From: Vibrio pomeroyi
GTDB taxonomy: Bacteria > Pseudomonadota > Gammaproteobacteria > Enterobacterales > Vibrionaceae
Reading direction: 5' to 3'
Assembly (NCBI RefSeq): GCF_024347595.1
Contig: NZ_AP025507.1
Location: 930,001-994,000, forward strand
Length of the DNA stretch: 64,000 nt
The notes beneath the pieces were generated by a model, which was not told the origin of the DNA, made no database searches, and saw only the letters and a program-made list of their open reading frames with translations. Shown here piece after piece: positions 1-7,937 of this stretch. Numbering within the stretch: position 1 is the stretch's first letter; each line of letters begins with the position of its first letter. Position numbers and translations under genes: made by a program.

Positions 1-1123
1 AGCGGTTCACTTGGCCTACGATATCGCGCAGAGATTCAATGGTGATCTCCATGTTCGTTAGTAGTTCGCCAATCTCGTTCTTGCTCTCAATGTTCACTTC
101 AACATTTAGGTTACCTTGAGAAAGCTCATTGGTGATCTGTTTAACCTGCGCGATGCCTTTGGTAATAGAACGAGTCACTAACACGGCGCTTGTCATGCCG
201 ATAACCAAAGCGACACCTGTGAGCAAGATGATGATTTGAATCGAGCGCTTTTCACTGGCTTGCAGCTCTGGTGTTAACGCCTGTTTCTGTTGTTCGAGAA
301 TGCTCTGAGCATCAGCTACCGAAATCGCTAAGCTGTCGCCAATAGAGGAAAGGGTAGCGGTTCTTTGAGTGTTCTCAATCATCTGTTGATGAACTTGCTC
401 AAAACCTTTCGCGTACGCTTCGCGTTGGTTTGAGAAGTCTTCAATCAGTTCACTTTGATAAGGAGATGATTTAAGAGATTCGATATCGCCTTCGATACCT
501 GGTAGAGCATATTCAAAGATGTCTTTACCGGCTTCATAGGTTTTAAGATCGTTATTGTTTGAGTAACTCAGTACAGTGATCTTGGCGGCGAGGAAGTTCT
601 CCATCAACATGCCTGCGTACAAGCTCGCGTTTGGATCGTTGTTGTTGTAAGACTCATACAACAAGCTCTGAGCAGCTTTCAGTGCGTTGGTTTCTCGTGT
701 GACCATTTCCACGTTAACTAACTGGTCAATGAGCAGTTGGCTCTGTTTCATTGAACCATAAGCCGCATCAAACGCCGCAACGCTGTCTTGTACTAATTGC
801 AGGCTCGACAGGCTATCAGTATTGGTGGTGGTTTGGATTAAGTTGTTCAGCAGTTCATCAATCGCGAGTTTGCTTGATTGATAATTCGCTTCGTATTGAT
901 CATCCAATGACTCTAAGTAACGTTCAGAGGCTAAACGCATCTGAAGAAAGTGCACTTGAATGTTGCCTGACAATGTCGCCTTTTGGCTGAGTTCACTGTA
1001 CTGGCTAAAGCCGTTCGACAAGGTTTGAATACCTTTGTAACTCACAAGGCCTGAAATGACGAAAAAGAGCAAGCAGATGGCATAACCCAGCTTGATCTTG
1101 AGCGCTATAGAAAGGTGGCGCAT
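1..1123 (-). CDS. Methyl-accepting chemotaxis protein, 5' part (cut by window edge)
   Basis: A reading frame on the minus strand runs from an ATG at 1123 to the window edge, giving the first 374 residues of a chemoreceptor. A short cytoplasmic N-terminus is followed by a membrane segment at about residues 8-27. A long, mostly helical periplasmic sensing region of about 260 residues comes next, then a second membrane segment near residues 292-312. The sequence after it (VTRSITKGIAQVKQITNEL, then NEIGELLTNMEITIESL) is typical of a HAMP linker. The methyl-accepting signalling hairpin that should follow lies outside the window, so MCP is inferred from topology and HAMP. The receptor would sit in the inner membrane and signal to CheA/CheW; its ligand cannot be told. 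Confidence 0.85.
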   Translation of the reverse strand, partial: MRHLSIALKIKLGYAICLLFFVISGLVSYKGIQTLSNGFSQYSELSQKATLSGNIQVHFLQMRLASERYLESLDDQYEANYQSSKLAIDELLNNLIQTTTNTDSLSSLQLVQDSVAAFDAAYGSMKQSQLLIDQLVNVEMVTRETNALKAAQSLLYESYNNNDPNASLYAGMLMENFLAAKITVLSYSNNNDLKTYEAGKDIFEYALPGIEGDIESLKSSPYQSELIEDFSNQREAYAKGFEQVHQQMIENTQRTATLSSIGDSLAISVADAQSILEQQKQALTPELQASEKRSIQIIILLTGVALVIGMTSAVLVTRSITKGIAQVKQITNELSQGNLNVEVNIESKNEIGELLTNMEITIESLRDIVGQVNR

Positions 1124-1384
1124 AACTATCCCTATATTTACCTGATTCCTTCATAGGGGAGTATTTCATAAAACAGCATTCTGGGCATGCTAAAGCGAAT
1201 AGTTTGTGTAATAAGTAACGCTTTTGTTAAAAAATTCAGGTTTTTCGATATGCTTTCAACGAGTTGCGTATTTGAATTCCCCCGCCTAACTTAAGGAATT
1301 AAGTGCTAACTTCCATGCATAGGATGTGATTTGTCGGTAAAATGGCAGAAAACCAATTTTAGAAATCGACTTCAAAGGTACGCG

Positions 1385-2002
1385 ATGAACCCTTATAAAC
1401 TTTATCTGGTGACTGACGACCAACAAGATTTAGAAACGCTTAAGTTCGTGGTTGAACAAGCAGTTGCTGGTGGCGTCACTATGGTTCAAGTAAGAGAAAA
1501 ACATGGGGACGTAAGAGCGTTCATTGAGCGTGCAGAAGCCGTTAAATCGGTTTTAGCTGGAACCGTTGTGCCCATGATCATTAATGATCGTGTTGATGTC
1601 GCATTGGCGGTTGATGCCGATGGTTTGCACTTGGGGCAATCGGATATGCCAGCAGTGATAGCACGCAAGCTGATTGGCACGGATAAGATTCTTGGTTTGT
1701 CGATTGAGACAGAGCAACAGCTACGAGAAGCCGATAGCTTGCCGATTGATTACATTGGCCTTAGTGCACTGTTTGCGACACCGACCAAGACAAATCTAAA
1801 GAAACACTGGGGTTACGAAGGCATTCAAATGGCGTTAGAAACGACCAAGCTTCCGATTGTTGGGATTGGCGGTATTAACGAATCGAACATCCCTCAGCTG
1901 ACTGAAACGGGCATTCATGGATTGGCATTGGTATCAGCGATATGTCATGCAGAAGATCCGAAACAAGCGACGCAGGATTTGCTGTCCCTAATGGGAGAGT
2001 GA
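1385..2002 (+). CDS. thiE: Thiamine phosphate synthase (ThiE-like), stand-alone
   Basis: This 205-residue TIM-barrel protein should join the HMP-pyrophosphate and thiazole-phosphate halves of thiamine to give thiamine monophosphate in the cytosol. Family signatures are visible: MVQVREK near the N-terminus, NDRVDVALAVDADGLHLGQ for the diphosphate and metal site, a DYIGLSALFATPTKTN loop and the phosphate-binding PIVGIGGI. The ATG at 1385, just after an AAAGG, gives the normal N-terminus (MNPYKLYLVTDD); an in-frame TTG at 1331 would add 18 unconvincing residues. It is not in a thiC-thiG operon, and the upstream 260 bases show no TPP riboswitch. It may be a second thiE copy beside the usual biosynthetic operon, or a paralogue with a shifted role. 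Confidence 0.88.
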   Translation: MNPYKLYLVTDDQQDLETLKFVVEQAVAGGVTMVQVREKHGDVRAFIERAEAVKSVLAGTVVPMIINDRVDVALAVDADGLHLGQSDMPAVIARKLIGTDKILGLSIETEQQLREADSLPIDYIGLSALFATPTKTNLKKHWGYEGIQMALETTKLPIVGIGGINESNIPQLTETGIHGLALVSAICHAEDPKQATQDLLSLMGE

Positions 2003-2014
2003 AGGGGGGAATAG

Positions 2015-2052
2015 ACTAGAAAACAAATGAGACTCGTCATTTGTTTTCTAGT
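2015..2052. terminator. Long hairpin between convergent genes
   Basis: Arms of 16 bases (ACTAGAAAACAAATGA and its exact complement) flank a 6-base loop. The hairpin follows the thiE stop by 12 bases and lies before the stop of the convergent gene at 2105. There is no clear U-tract, so a bidirectional terminator is likely but not certain. Confidence 0.6.
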
Positions 2053-2104
2053 TAGAGCGTAATAAAACACTCGATGCAGTAGTCAGTAAAAGGTGTGCTC
2101 TAAC

Positions 2105-2449
2105 TTACTGAATACACAAAGCAACGGTGCCGATGATCATAAGAACGATCGCAGCGTACCAGCCGTATTGCGCAGTTTTATCAGCAACGAAAATCCTAAT
2201 GTAGTTGATCTCTTCGTGCGCCATTGCGATGAAGTCGGTGTAGTTAATCGATAACTCACGGCTAGCGTCTTTCAGGTCTTGCTGAAGCTTGTTGAAAGAC
2301 TCATCGATGAAGCCTTTTGTTTCCGAAGCAGACGGAGTAGCAGTTAACGCTAGGCTATTCCAAACAGCCATACGCGATTCATATTCGCTTTCACTGACAC
2401 AATTAAGTACGCGTAAATCATACTCTCGTTTGTTACGCTCTTTACCCAT
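2105..2449 (-). CDS. Hypothetical protein with C-terminal membrane anchor
   Basis: I do not recognise this family. From the ATG at 2449 the product is 114 residues. It has a charged, mostly helical soluble region and a single hydrophobic segment at the very C-terminus (WYAAIVLMIIGTVALCI), so it looks like a tail-anchored inner-membrane protein. The frame stays open upstream to a TTG at 2527, which would give 140 residues, and neither start has a good ribosome binding site. The gene is transcribed alone, convergent with thiE. Function unknown. Confidence 0.55.
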   Translation of the reverse strand: MGKERNKREYDLRVLNCVSESEYESRMAVWNSLALTATPSASETKGFIDESFNKLQQDLKDASRELSINYTDFIAMAHEEINYIRIFVADKTAQYGWYAAIVLMIIGTVALCIQ

Positions 2450-2784
2450 TTTCTCAGGGCAAATATTTCTTAAAACGTTCACGACAAATTTTCCAAAAGG
2501 TTCATTTAGATATAGAAAAGCTCTCAAAGAGGGCTCATAAACTGGGGTGAATTAAATTCAAAAAGTGATCTATTTGAAGCTGTCATAAGCGGCTGCGATG
2601 CAGAACATTCATGTGGGAGATTTGAAGTTAGGTCAGTGGTGTTAAAGAGCGATTTGGGTCTGTCTGAATTCGTTTGAAAAGACAAACCCGTTGGGATCGC
2701 AGTGTAATTAGGTCACTTTGGGACATCAACTAGGGTGTTTTATCCAGACGACAAAGATATTTATCGGTGAAACGTGTAGAAATG

Positions 2785-2810
2785 CGGTAGTACGCAGAAA
2801 CGCACTACCG
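2785..2810 (-). terminator. Hairpin downstream of the LysR gene
   Basis: CGGTAGT and ACTACCG pair around a 12-base centre that can itself form two more pairs. It lies 22 bases past the stop of the minus-strand LysR gene ending at 2832. The T-run on the minus strand is weak. The rest of the 2450-2831 gap shows nothing else I can name. Confidence 0.45.
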
Positions 2811-2831
2811 ATATTGCAATGTAGTGTTGAG

Positions 2832-3734
2832 CTAGTTTGCCTGCCATTGATTGTATTGCAGTGAATACCCTTCTAATTTCTCAATCAAACTGGTTAGCAC
2901 TGGTCCGTTAATGTGGCTTCGTGATACCAAACAACCGACAGGGGTTATCCAACCACCATGCTCGTGCGCCACGGGCAGAGCAACCAAGTCACCTTTCTGA
3001 ATGCCTTCCATTACCATCATTTCAGGCACATTTGCCCAACCAACGTTTTGTTCGACCAATTCGATGATGGTTCTATGATTATTCGCATACCAAAGCATTG
3101 AGCTAATTCCGTAAGTAAACCACAGCTCTCGTTGCTTTGAGCTGCGATGCACGCATTGGCGATAGCGTTTTAAGTCGGAATCTTGCACCACAGGCATTTG
3201 GCTGAGCTCGTGTGTGGCGGAACTGACAGTGAGAAAGCGTGCTTGGCCAAGTAAGAAAAAGTCCATATCTACCTTCAGTTCACCATCCGCATAGATGATG
3301 CCTATTTGCGCTTTGCCGCGTCTGACTAGGTCTTCCACATCGAAGGTTGAGGTCGTAATAATATCGAAGTGCGTGATTGGAAATTGATCCGCTAGTGAGC
3401 TGATTATCTTGATGAAGTTCTTATCAATGATGCTTTCATCCACAGCAATGATCAGTTCGTGCTCATCTTCTTGTGTTAGTGATTCTACTTTCTGATCGAA
3501 ATACTTTTGTTGATCGAGAATCGACTTGGCGACAGGCAATAACGCTTTACCTGTGTTGGTCAAAACGGGGATGTTTTTCTCTCGGTTAAACAGCTCTTGG
3601 TCGATGGCAATTTCTAGATTGGCGATCGACTGGCTGACGCCGGATTGAGCGCGCTTCAGCTTGCGTGCCGCCGCCGAAAAAGAGCCAGTTTCACACACAG
3701 TGACGAAGACTTTTAGTTGCTCAAAGCTGTACAT
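2832..3734 (-). CDS. LysR-family regulator, divergent from PACE efflux gene
   Basis: This 300-residue DNA-binding regulator has a winged-helix domain at residues 1-60, with the LysR recognition region FSAAARKLKRAQSGVSQSIANLE. An effector-binding domain of about 200 residues follows. The ATG at 3734 has a GAGAGA ribosome site. It is divergent from the PACE-type efflux gene at 3874, with 139 bases between starts. The same layout is known for AceR/AceI of Acinetobacter, where the LysR protein activates the transporter when biocide is present. By analogy this protein probably controls its divergent neighbour; its inducer is unknown. Confidence 0.85.
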   Translation of the reverse strand: MYSFEQLKVFVTVCETGSFSAAARKLKRAQSGVSQSIANLEIAIDQELFNREKNIPVLTNTGKALLPVAKSILDQQKYFDQKVESLTQEDEHELIIAVDESIIDKNFIKIISSLADQFPITHFDIITTSTFDVEDLVRRGKAQIGIIYADGELKVDMDFFLLGQARFLTVSSATHELSQMPVVQDSDLKRYRQCVHRSSKQRELWFTYGISSMLWYANNHRTIIELVEQNVGWANVPEMMVMEGIQKGDLVALPVAHEHGGWITPVGCLVSRSHINGPVLTSLIEKLEGYSLQYNQWQAN

Positions 3735-3775
3735 GCTATCTCTCGCTCAAAACCAAATTGGGGTGATAACATTTA

Positions 3776-3798
3776 GGCTATCACTATTCGTGATGGCT
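3776..3798. promoter_or_regulatory. Candidate LysR operator (imperfect dyad)
   Basis: GGCTATCAC and GTGATGGCT flank TATTC. The core ATCAC-N5-GTGAT contains the T-N11-A spacing typical of LysR sites. It lies between the divergent LysR and PACE genes, as an autoregulatory and activator site would. Confidence 0.5.
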
Positions 3799-3873
3799 GT
3801 TAACTTTCTCTTATTATTTCCGATGACATAATCCTAGCTAATCCAACACATACTAGATTATTTAGAGGAATGT

Positions 3874-4302
3874 ATGAGTACGTTAGAAAGAGTGTTCCAC
3901 TCAGTATTATTCGAAGTTTTGGCCGTAACGCTTTCAATTATAGGCTTGGCGATATTTACCGATCACGATGTGAATGCCTTATCAGGAACCATGATAGTTG
4001 TCGCGACCATCGCGATGATGTGGAATTACTGTTTTAACCGCATTTTTGATCGCTACTTCACGGGTGAAAAATCTAAGCGTTCATTGAAATTACGAGTGTT
4101 TCACGTCGTGTTATTTGAAGCGGGTTTGCTCATTGCAACTATTCCCGTCATGGCTTACTTACTCAATGTAGGAGTTTGGCAGGCATTCTTGATGGATATC
4201 GGCGTGACCATTTTTATTACCATTTACGCGTTTGTATTCAACCTGATTTACGACCATGTTCGAGCATTCTGGGTACGCAGAGCGGATCTGGCAGTCCAGT
4301 AA
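3874..4302 (+). CDS. PACE-family multidrug/biocide efflux transporter
   Basis: This 142-residue inner-membrane protein has four predicted membrane helices arranged as two tandem repeats. Each repeat opens with the same motif, RVFHSVLFE at residue 6 and RVFHVVLFE near residue 75, which marks the bacterial transmembrane pair domains of the PACE family. The acidic residue of the first motif corresponds to the Glu needed for proton-coupled export in AceI. Known members export chlorhexidine, other synthetic biocides or short-chain diamines. An AGAGGA ribosome site precedes the ATG. The divergent LysR gene supports the call; the actual substrate cannot be read from sequence. Confidence 0.88.
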   Translation: MSTLERVFHSVLFEVLAVTLSIIGLAIFTDHDVNALSGTMIVVATIAMMWNYCFNRIFDRYFTGEKSKRSLKLRVFHVVLFEAGLLIATIPVMAYLLNVGVWQAFLMDIGVTIFITIYAFVFNLIYDHVRAFWVRRADLAVQ

Positions 4303-4463
4303 CCTACCAAGTCAGTAGACGCTAGTTTGGCTACTAACCGATTGTTTATTCGTTACTTTGACGGAGACATTCAGTTAGTAAGCCTAGGTCACTCGTCATT
4401 TATTCTGCTATCTTAAATAAGGTGATAATTTGAGTTCGTGAAAGAACAGATTAAGAGGAAAGG

Positions 4464-5462
4464 ATGCCTAATACCCCTCAAATGACGGTTGTAGACAAGA
4501 AAGAAGTCGAGCTTTTTGCTGAACTGTTCAAAAATATCGACGGTGAAATCTATACCTTGCTACGCAGTGCCAAAATTCCCAATGACATTCTCACCAGTAG
4601 CGACCATTACGAGTACCTCCCTGAGACCACCATTAAAAATGTGGTCAATATTATGGGGGAGTCGGCGTCACGAGAAGAATTTGCACTGTTTATGTGGAGC
4701 TTCTGCAAACAAACCTATGTCCCTAGGTTCGTCGCTAAACTGAGCAATCAGGATTCGCTAAAAAGTGCGCTCGACCAATTTTCCGAGCAATTACAGCAAG
4801 TCTCGAATGGCGCGCACCTCTACACCAAGCAGTCTGGTGGCAAGTGGTGGTTTGTTCGCGAAAAACCGTTTACGAATGCGCCTTGGTTTAAGTTTGCAGA
4901 GCTGTTCTCGGTTATCTTTATCAACGAGCTGCTTTCCGTATTAACGCAAGGCCGTTGGAAACCATCGGAGATCGGTATTCAAAGTGGCGACCTCGATTGC
5001 TTTCAATCTCTTCCGCAAATGGGCGGTGCTCAGTTTTACACGCATAGGCCTGTGACTGCGTTTGAAATACCTGAAGAGATCATGCTTGAGCCGATTGTGT
5101 TACCCAAAGTGCCCCAAGAACTCGAACTCGCCAGCCCTTTACCTAGTTCCTTTCTGAGCGCTTTTAAATTAGTGATCAAGCCTTATCTCACCATGGGGAA
5201 ACTGCCGATTAGCTTGGCATCTGAAATTCTAAATATTCATGTCAGAACCATTCAACGCCGCTTGGAAAACGAAGGAGTGGTGTACAAAGCTTTGATAGAA
5301 GAGATGGTGTTGGAACAGGTTTTGGATTTGCTCAAACAACCGGATTTATCGATTACTCAAGTAGGTGCAAAGATGGGTTATTCCGATTCTTCCCATTTCA
5401 CTCGTGCATTTAAACGACAGATGAACATGACTCCAAGACAGTACCGCAAAGAACATAGTTAA
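4464..5462 (+). CDS. AraC-family transcriptional regulator
   Basis: This 332-residue regulator has an N-terminal region of about 220 residues resembling the OruR/ArgR-type AraC effector domain. The C-terminal 100 residues carry the two AraC helix-turn-helix motifs (PISLASEILNIHVRTIQRRLENEG and ITQVGAKMGYSDSSHFTRAFKR, then MTPRQYRKEH). An AGAGGAAAGG ribosome site precedes the ATG. It is transcribed alone, 280 bases before the exported amidohydrolase gene, which is a possible target. The regulator encoded at 12382-13377 has the same domain plan and matching stretches, so the two are paralogues. Confidence 0.85.
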   Translation: MPNTPQMTVVDKKEVELFAELFKNIDGEIYTLLRSAKIPNDILTSSDHYEYLPETTIKNVVNIMGESASREEFALFMWSFCKQTYVPRFVAKLSNQDSLKSALDQFSEQLQQVSNGAHLYTKQSGGKWWFVREKPFTNAPWFKFAELFSVIFINELLSVLTQGRWKPSEIGIQSGDLDCFQSLPQMGGAQFYTHRPVTAFEIPEEIMLEPIVLPKVPQELELASPLPSSFLSAFKLVIKPYLTMGKLPISLASEILNIHVRTIQRRLENEGVVYKALIEEMVLEQVLDLLKQPDLSITQVGAKMGYSDSSHFTRAFKRQMNMTPRQYRKEHS

Positions 5463-5741
5463 AGTCGATAAGTCAAAGTTCATAGATATCAATGAAATCA
5501 TCGAACAGATAACCGGAGACCGTACGCAGAATTAATCATTGTCACCAAATGGCCATTTATCAACCTTGAAGACTGGCAGTATCACTACTAAGTTATTGAA
5601 TGTGGATGAGTTGTTTTTATTTAGTCTTTCGTGAGTGTTACGGCCAATAAAAACACCTTTGAAACCTCATAACACTCATTAGTAGTTACGGAATCGTTAT
5701 GGGAAGTGGACGCCACTAACAAACGGAATCAAGGTGTAAAA

Positions 5742-7121
5742 ATGAATAATTCAGGCTTAAAGCTTTCTGTTGTTGCGCTCTCGTGTTCATTTGCTCTCTC
5801 AGCAAATGCAGCATCAACGCTATTTACTAACGTAGATGTGTTCAACGGTACGGAAAACAAATTGTACGAAGACCATCATGTATTGGTTGAAGACAATCTT
5901 ATCAAACAAATCTCTGCAAGCCCGATCGAGGCTGGTGAAGCTGAAGTGATTGATGGCACAGGCAAAACGTTAATGCCTGGCTTAATCGAAGGCCATGGTC
6001 ACTTGTTGTTGAATGGCGGTAACCTTAGCGATCACGAAAACAACCGTACGATTGAAGAACTGGCCGCTCGTGCGACAGTCAACGCTAATGCTGCATTTCA
6101 ATCAGGCTTTACTACATGGCGTGATGCTGGTGGCTTGAACACGGGCTTACGTAAAACGATCGACTCTGGCATGTTGCCGGGGCCAAGACTCTACACGTCA
6201 GGCGCGTTTATTGGCCCAACGGGTTCACACGCCGATTTCAGTAACCTAACCACGGCTAACCAACACTTCTTCGGTTCAACAACCAGCATGGCTCGCAATA
6301 GCGTGAGCTTTAATGCGGACGGTATTACCGAAATCAAAGCCGCGGCTCGCCAAAACTTTAAGCAAGGCAATACTCAGATTAAGATCATGTCATCAGGTGG
6401 CGTGGCTTCGTCATTTGACCCTTGGCAACTGAATGCGATGTCTGCGGAAGAGATTGAAGCCGCAGTGGAAATTGCCGATGCGTACGGTTCTTACGTGATG
6501 TCTCATGCCTACAGCAAAAAAGCGATCATGCGTAACCTAGATGCAGGCGTTAAAACGATTGAGCATGGCTTCATGTTCGATGGTGATATTGCCGACAAGA
6601 TGGAAGACAAAGATGCTTACATCACAACCAACATGACCGCATTCTCGCCTTACTTAACACAGATTGAGGCGATTAACTCGAACCCTGCATCTAAGCGTAA
6701 AGCTGAATCTGCAACCAAAGCGTTCAAAGACTACATCTCGAACGTAAACAAATACCAACCTAAATGGGGCTTCCACACAGACTGTGTTGGTGATGTGGTT
6801 TCTTGTATCAAGCAAACCGACCACACGATCTACCTTGCGGGTAAAGAGCTTGGTAACTTCTTCACTCTGAAAGGCATGACATCAGTAAACGGTGAGATCG
6901 TTAAGTTGTCCGGTGTGATGGACCCATATCCAGAGGGTAAGTTGGGCGTGATTGAAGCGGGTGCATACGCCGATATCATCATTGTAGAAGGCAACCCACT
7001 TGAAGACTTAACAGTGATTGGCGCAAACGAAAAATGGTTTGACGCAGAGCCGCGTAGCCCTGAAATCGATACCATCAAAGTCATCATGAAAGATGGCAAA
7101 GTCTACAAAAACACGCTGTAA
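5742..7121 (+). CDS. Exported amidohydrolase (imidazolonepropionase/Xaa-Pro dipeptidase-like)
   Basis: This protein of about 459 residues belongs to the metal-dependent amidohydrolase superfamily. A signal peptide ending near ALSANA directs it to the periplasm or outside. The metal motif HGHLLL is near residue 87, an IKIMSSGG strand carries the likely bridging lysine, and SHAYS and IEHGF supply further histidine ligands. A late HTDCVGD supplies the acid. Members hydrolyse cyclic amides or dipeptides; the substrate here is unknown. I chose the ATG at 5742, eight bases behind AAGGTG, over a GTG at 5706, because it puts the signal peptide at the N-terminus. The 5463-5741 leader holds no obvious element. 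Confidence 0.82.
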   Translation: MNNSGLKLSVVALSCSFALSANAASTLFTNVDVFNGTENKLYEDHHVLVEDNLIKQISASPIEAGEAEVIDGTGKTLMPGLIEGHGHLLLNGGNLSDHENNRTIEELAARATVNANAAFQSGFTTWRDAGGLNTGLRKTIDSGMLPGPRLYTSGAFIGPTGSHADFSNLTTANQHFFGSTTSMARNSVSFNADGITEIKAAARQNFKQGNTQIKIMSSGGVASSFDPWQLNAMSAEEIEAAVEIADAYGSYVMSHAYSKKAIMRNLDAGVKTIEHGFMFDGDIADKMEDKDAYITTNMTAFSPYLTQIEAINSNPASKRKAESATKAFKDYISNVNKYQPKWGFHTDCVGDVVSCIKQTDHTIYLAGKELGNFFTLKGMTSVNGEIVKLSGVMDPYPEGKLGVIEAGAYADIIIVEGNPLEDLTVIGANEKWFDAEPRSPEIDTIKVIMKDGKVYKNTL

Positions 7122-7162
7122 CACAGCGCGACTATTCAGTTAAAAATTAAGCTTCAATAGGC

Positions 7163-7196
7163 GGCCTACTTCGGTAGGTCACCTCTCTTCAAGGTG
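7163..7196 (+). promoter_or_regulatory. Two adjacent hairpins, the second covering a ribosome site
   Basis: The first stem (7163-7180) is GGCCTAC/GTAGGTC around a TTCG tetraloop. The second (7180-7196) pairs CACCT with AGGTG, and that AGGTG is the ribosome binding site of the DUF3299 gene starting at 7202. The two stems share base 7180. This could tune translation or end transcription partly. Confidence 0.35.
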
Positions 7197-7201
7197 TCCT
7201 T

Positions 7202-7861
7202 ATGCAAAAAACGCTTTCTCTTATCCTATCGATGATGTCACTGACCATCATCGCTATACCTACCTTTGCTGAAACAGCGATGAATCTTGAGTGGCAAGAT
7301 CTGAATTCAGGTTCTCACGAAATGAAATTAGAAATGCCAGAGCTCACCGATCAGCAAATGCGTCTATTACAAGGTGTGATAGCAATGAGTGCATCAGAGG
7401 AAGAGCAAGCTCAACAACAGGCTTTATTACTCAAAAGAACGCTAAAAGAGCAGGGCGTTGATGCAGACGAAATGATCGCGCTGCGTGACCAATACATGAA
7501 AACTATGAAGGCGAACGCTGAAGCTATCACGACAGAATTTGACGGCAAGAAAGTGCGAGTTCCTGGTTTCATCGTGCCTTTAGAGTTCTCAGAAGGTATG
7601 ACCGCAATCGAGTTTCTTTTAGTGCCAGTGGCGGGCGCGTGTATTCACATGCCACCACCACCTGCAAACCAGATTGTACGCGTGTCTTTCCCAGAAGGCT
7701 TTCAGGTACAGAATGTTCAGTATCCAGTATGGGTAGAAGGTGACTTTAGCTCGAACAAAGTGACTGAAGAAGTCTTCCTAGTCGATGGTAAAAGCAACCT
7801 TACCATGGGTTATGAAATGAAAGCCTCGATGATTGAAGACTATTACGAGAAAGAAAATTAA
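7202..7861 (+). CDS. DUF3299 domain-containing exported protein
   Basis: The product is 219 residues with a clear N-terminal signal peptide ending near AIPTFA. A helical, glutamine-rich region spans about residues 40-105. The C-terminal half matches the DUF3299 pattern: FDGKKVRVPGFIVPLEF, LLVPVAGACIHMPPPPANQ and YPVWVEGDF. The conserved Cys-His-Met-Pro cluster suggests metal binding, which is inference. DUF3299 proteins have no settled role and often sit near transport or lipoprotein genes. It lies 80 bases after the amidohydrolase and is probably co-transcribed with it. Confidence 0.82.
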   Translation: MQKTLSLILSMMSLTIIAIPTFAETAMNLEWQDLNSGSHEMKLEMPELTDQQMRLLQGVIAMSASEEEQAQQQALLLKRTLKEQGVDADEMIALRDQYMKTMKANAEAITTEFDGKKVRVPGFIVPLEFSEGMTAIEFLLVPVAGACIHMPPPPANQIVRVSFPEGFQVQNVQYPVWVEGDFSSNKVTEEVFLVDGKSNLTMGYEMKASMIEDYYEKEN

Positions 7862-7937
7862 TGGTTGTCATCAAATGACAATTTTCAATGTGAGCAATGA
7901 ATAAAATAGAACTCACTCAAAAAGCATTGGTGACAAG

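Noticed and set aside
751..990. A 79-codon plus-strand frame within the chemoreceptor gene
   Set aside because: It lies fully antisense to a well-supported MCP reading frame and has no ribosome site or family pattern.
1124..1384. TPP riboswitch upstream of thiE
   Set aside because: The conserved CTGAGA core and its partner elements are not present; only a short CTTAA/TTAAG dyad is seen.
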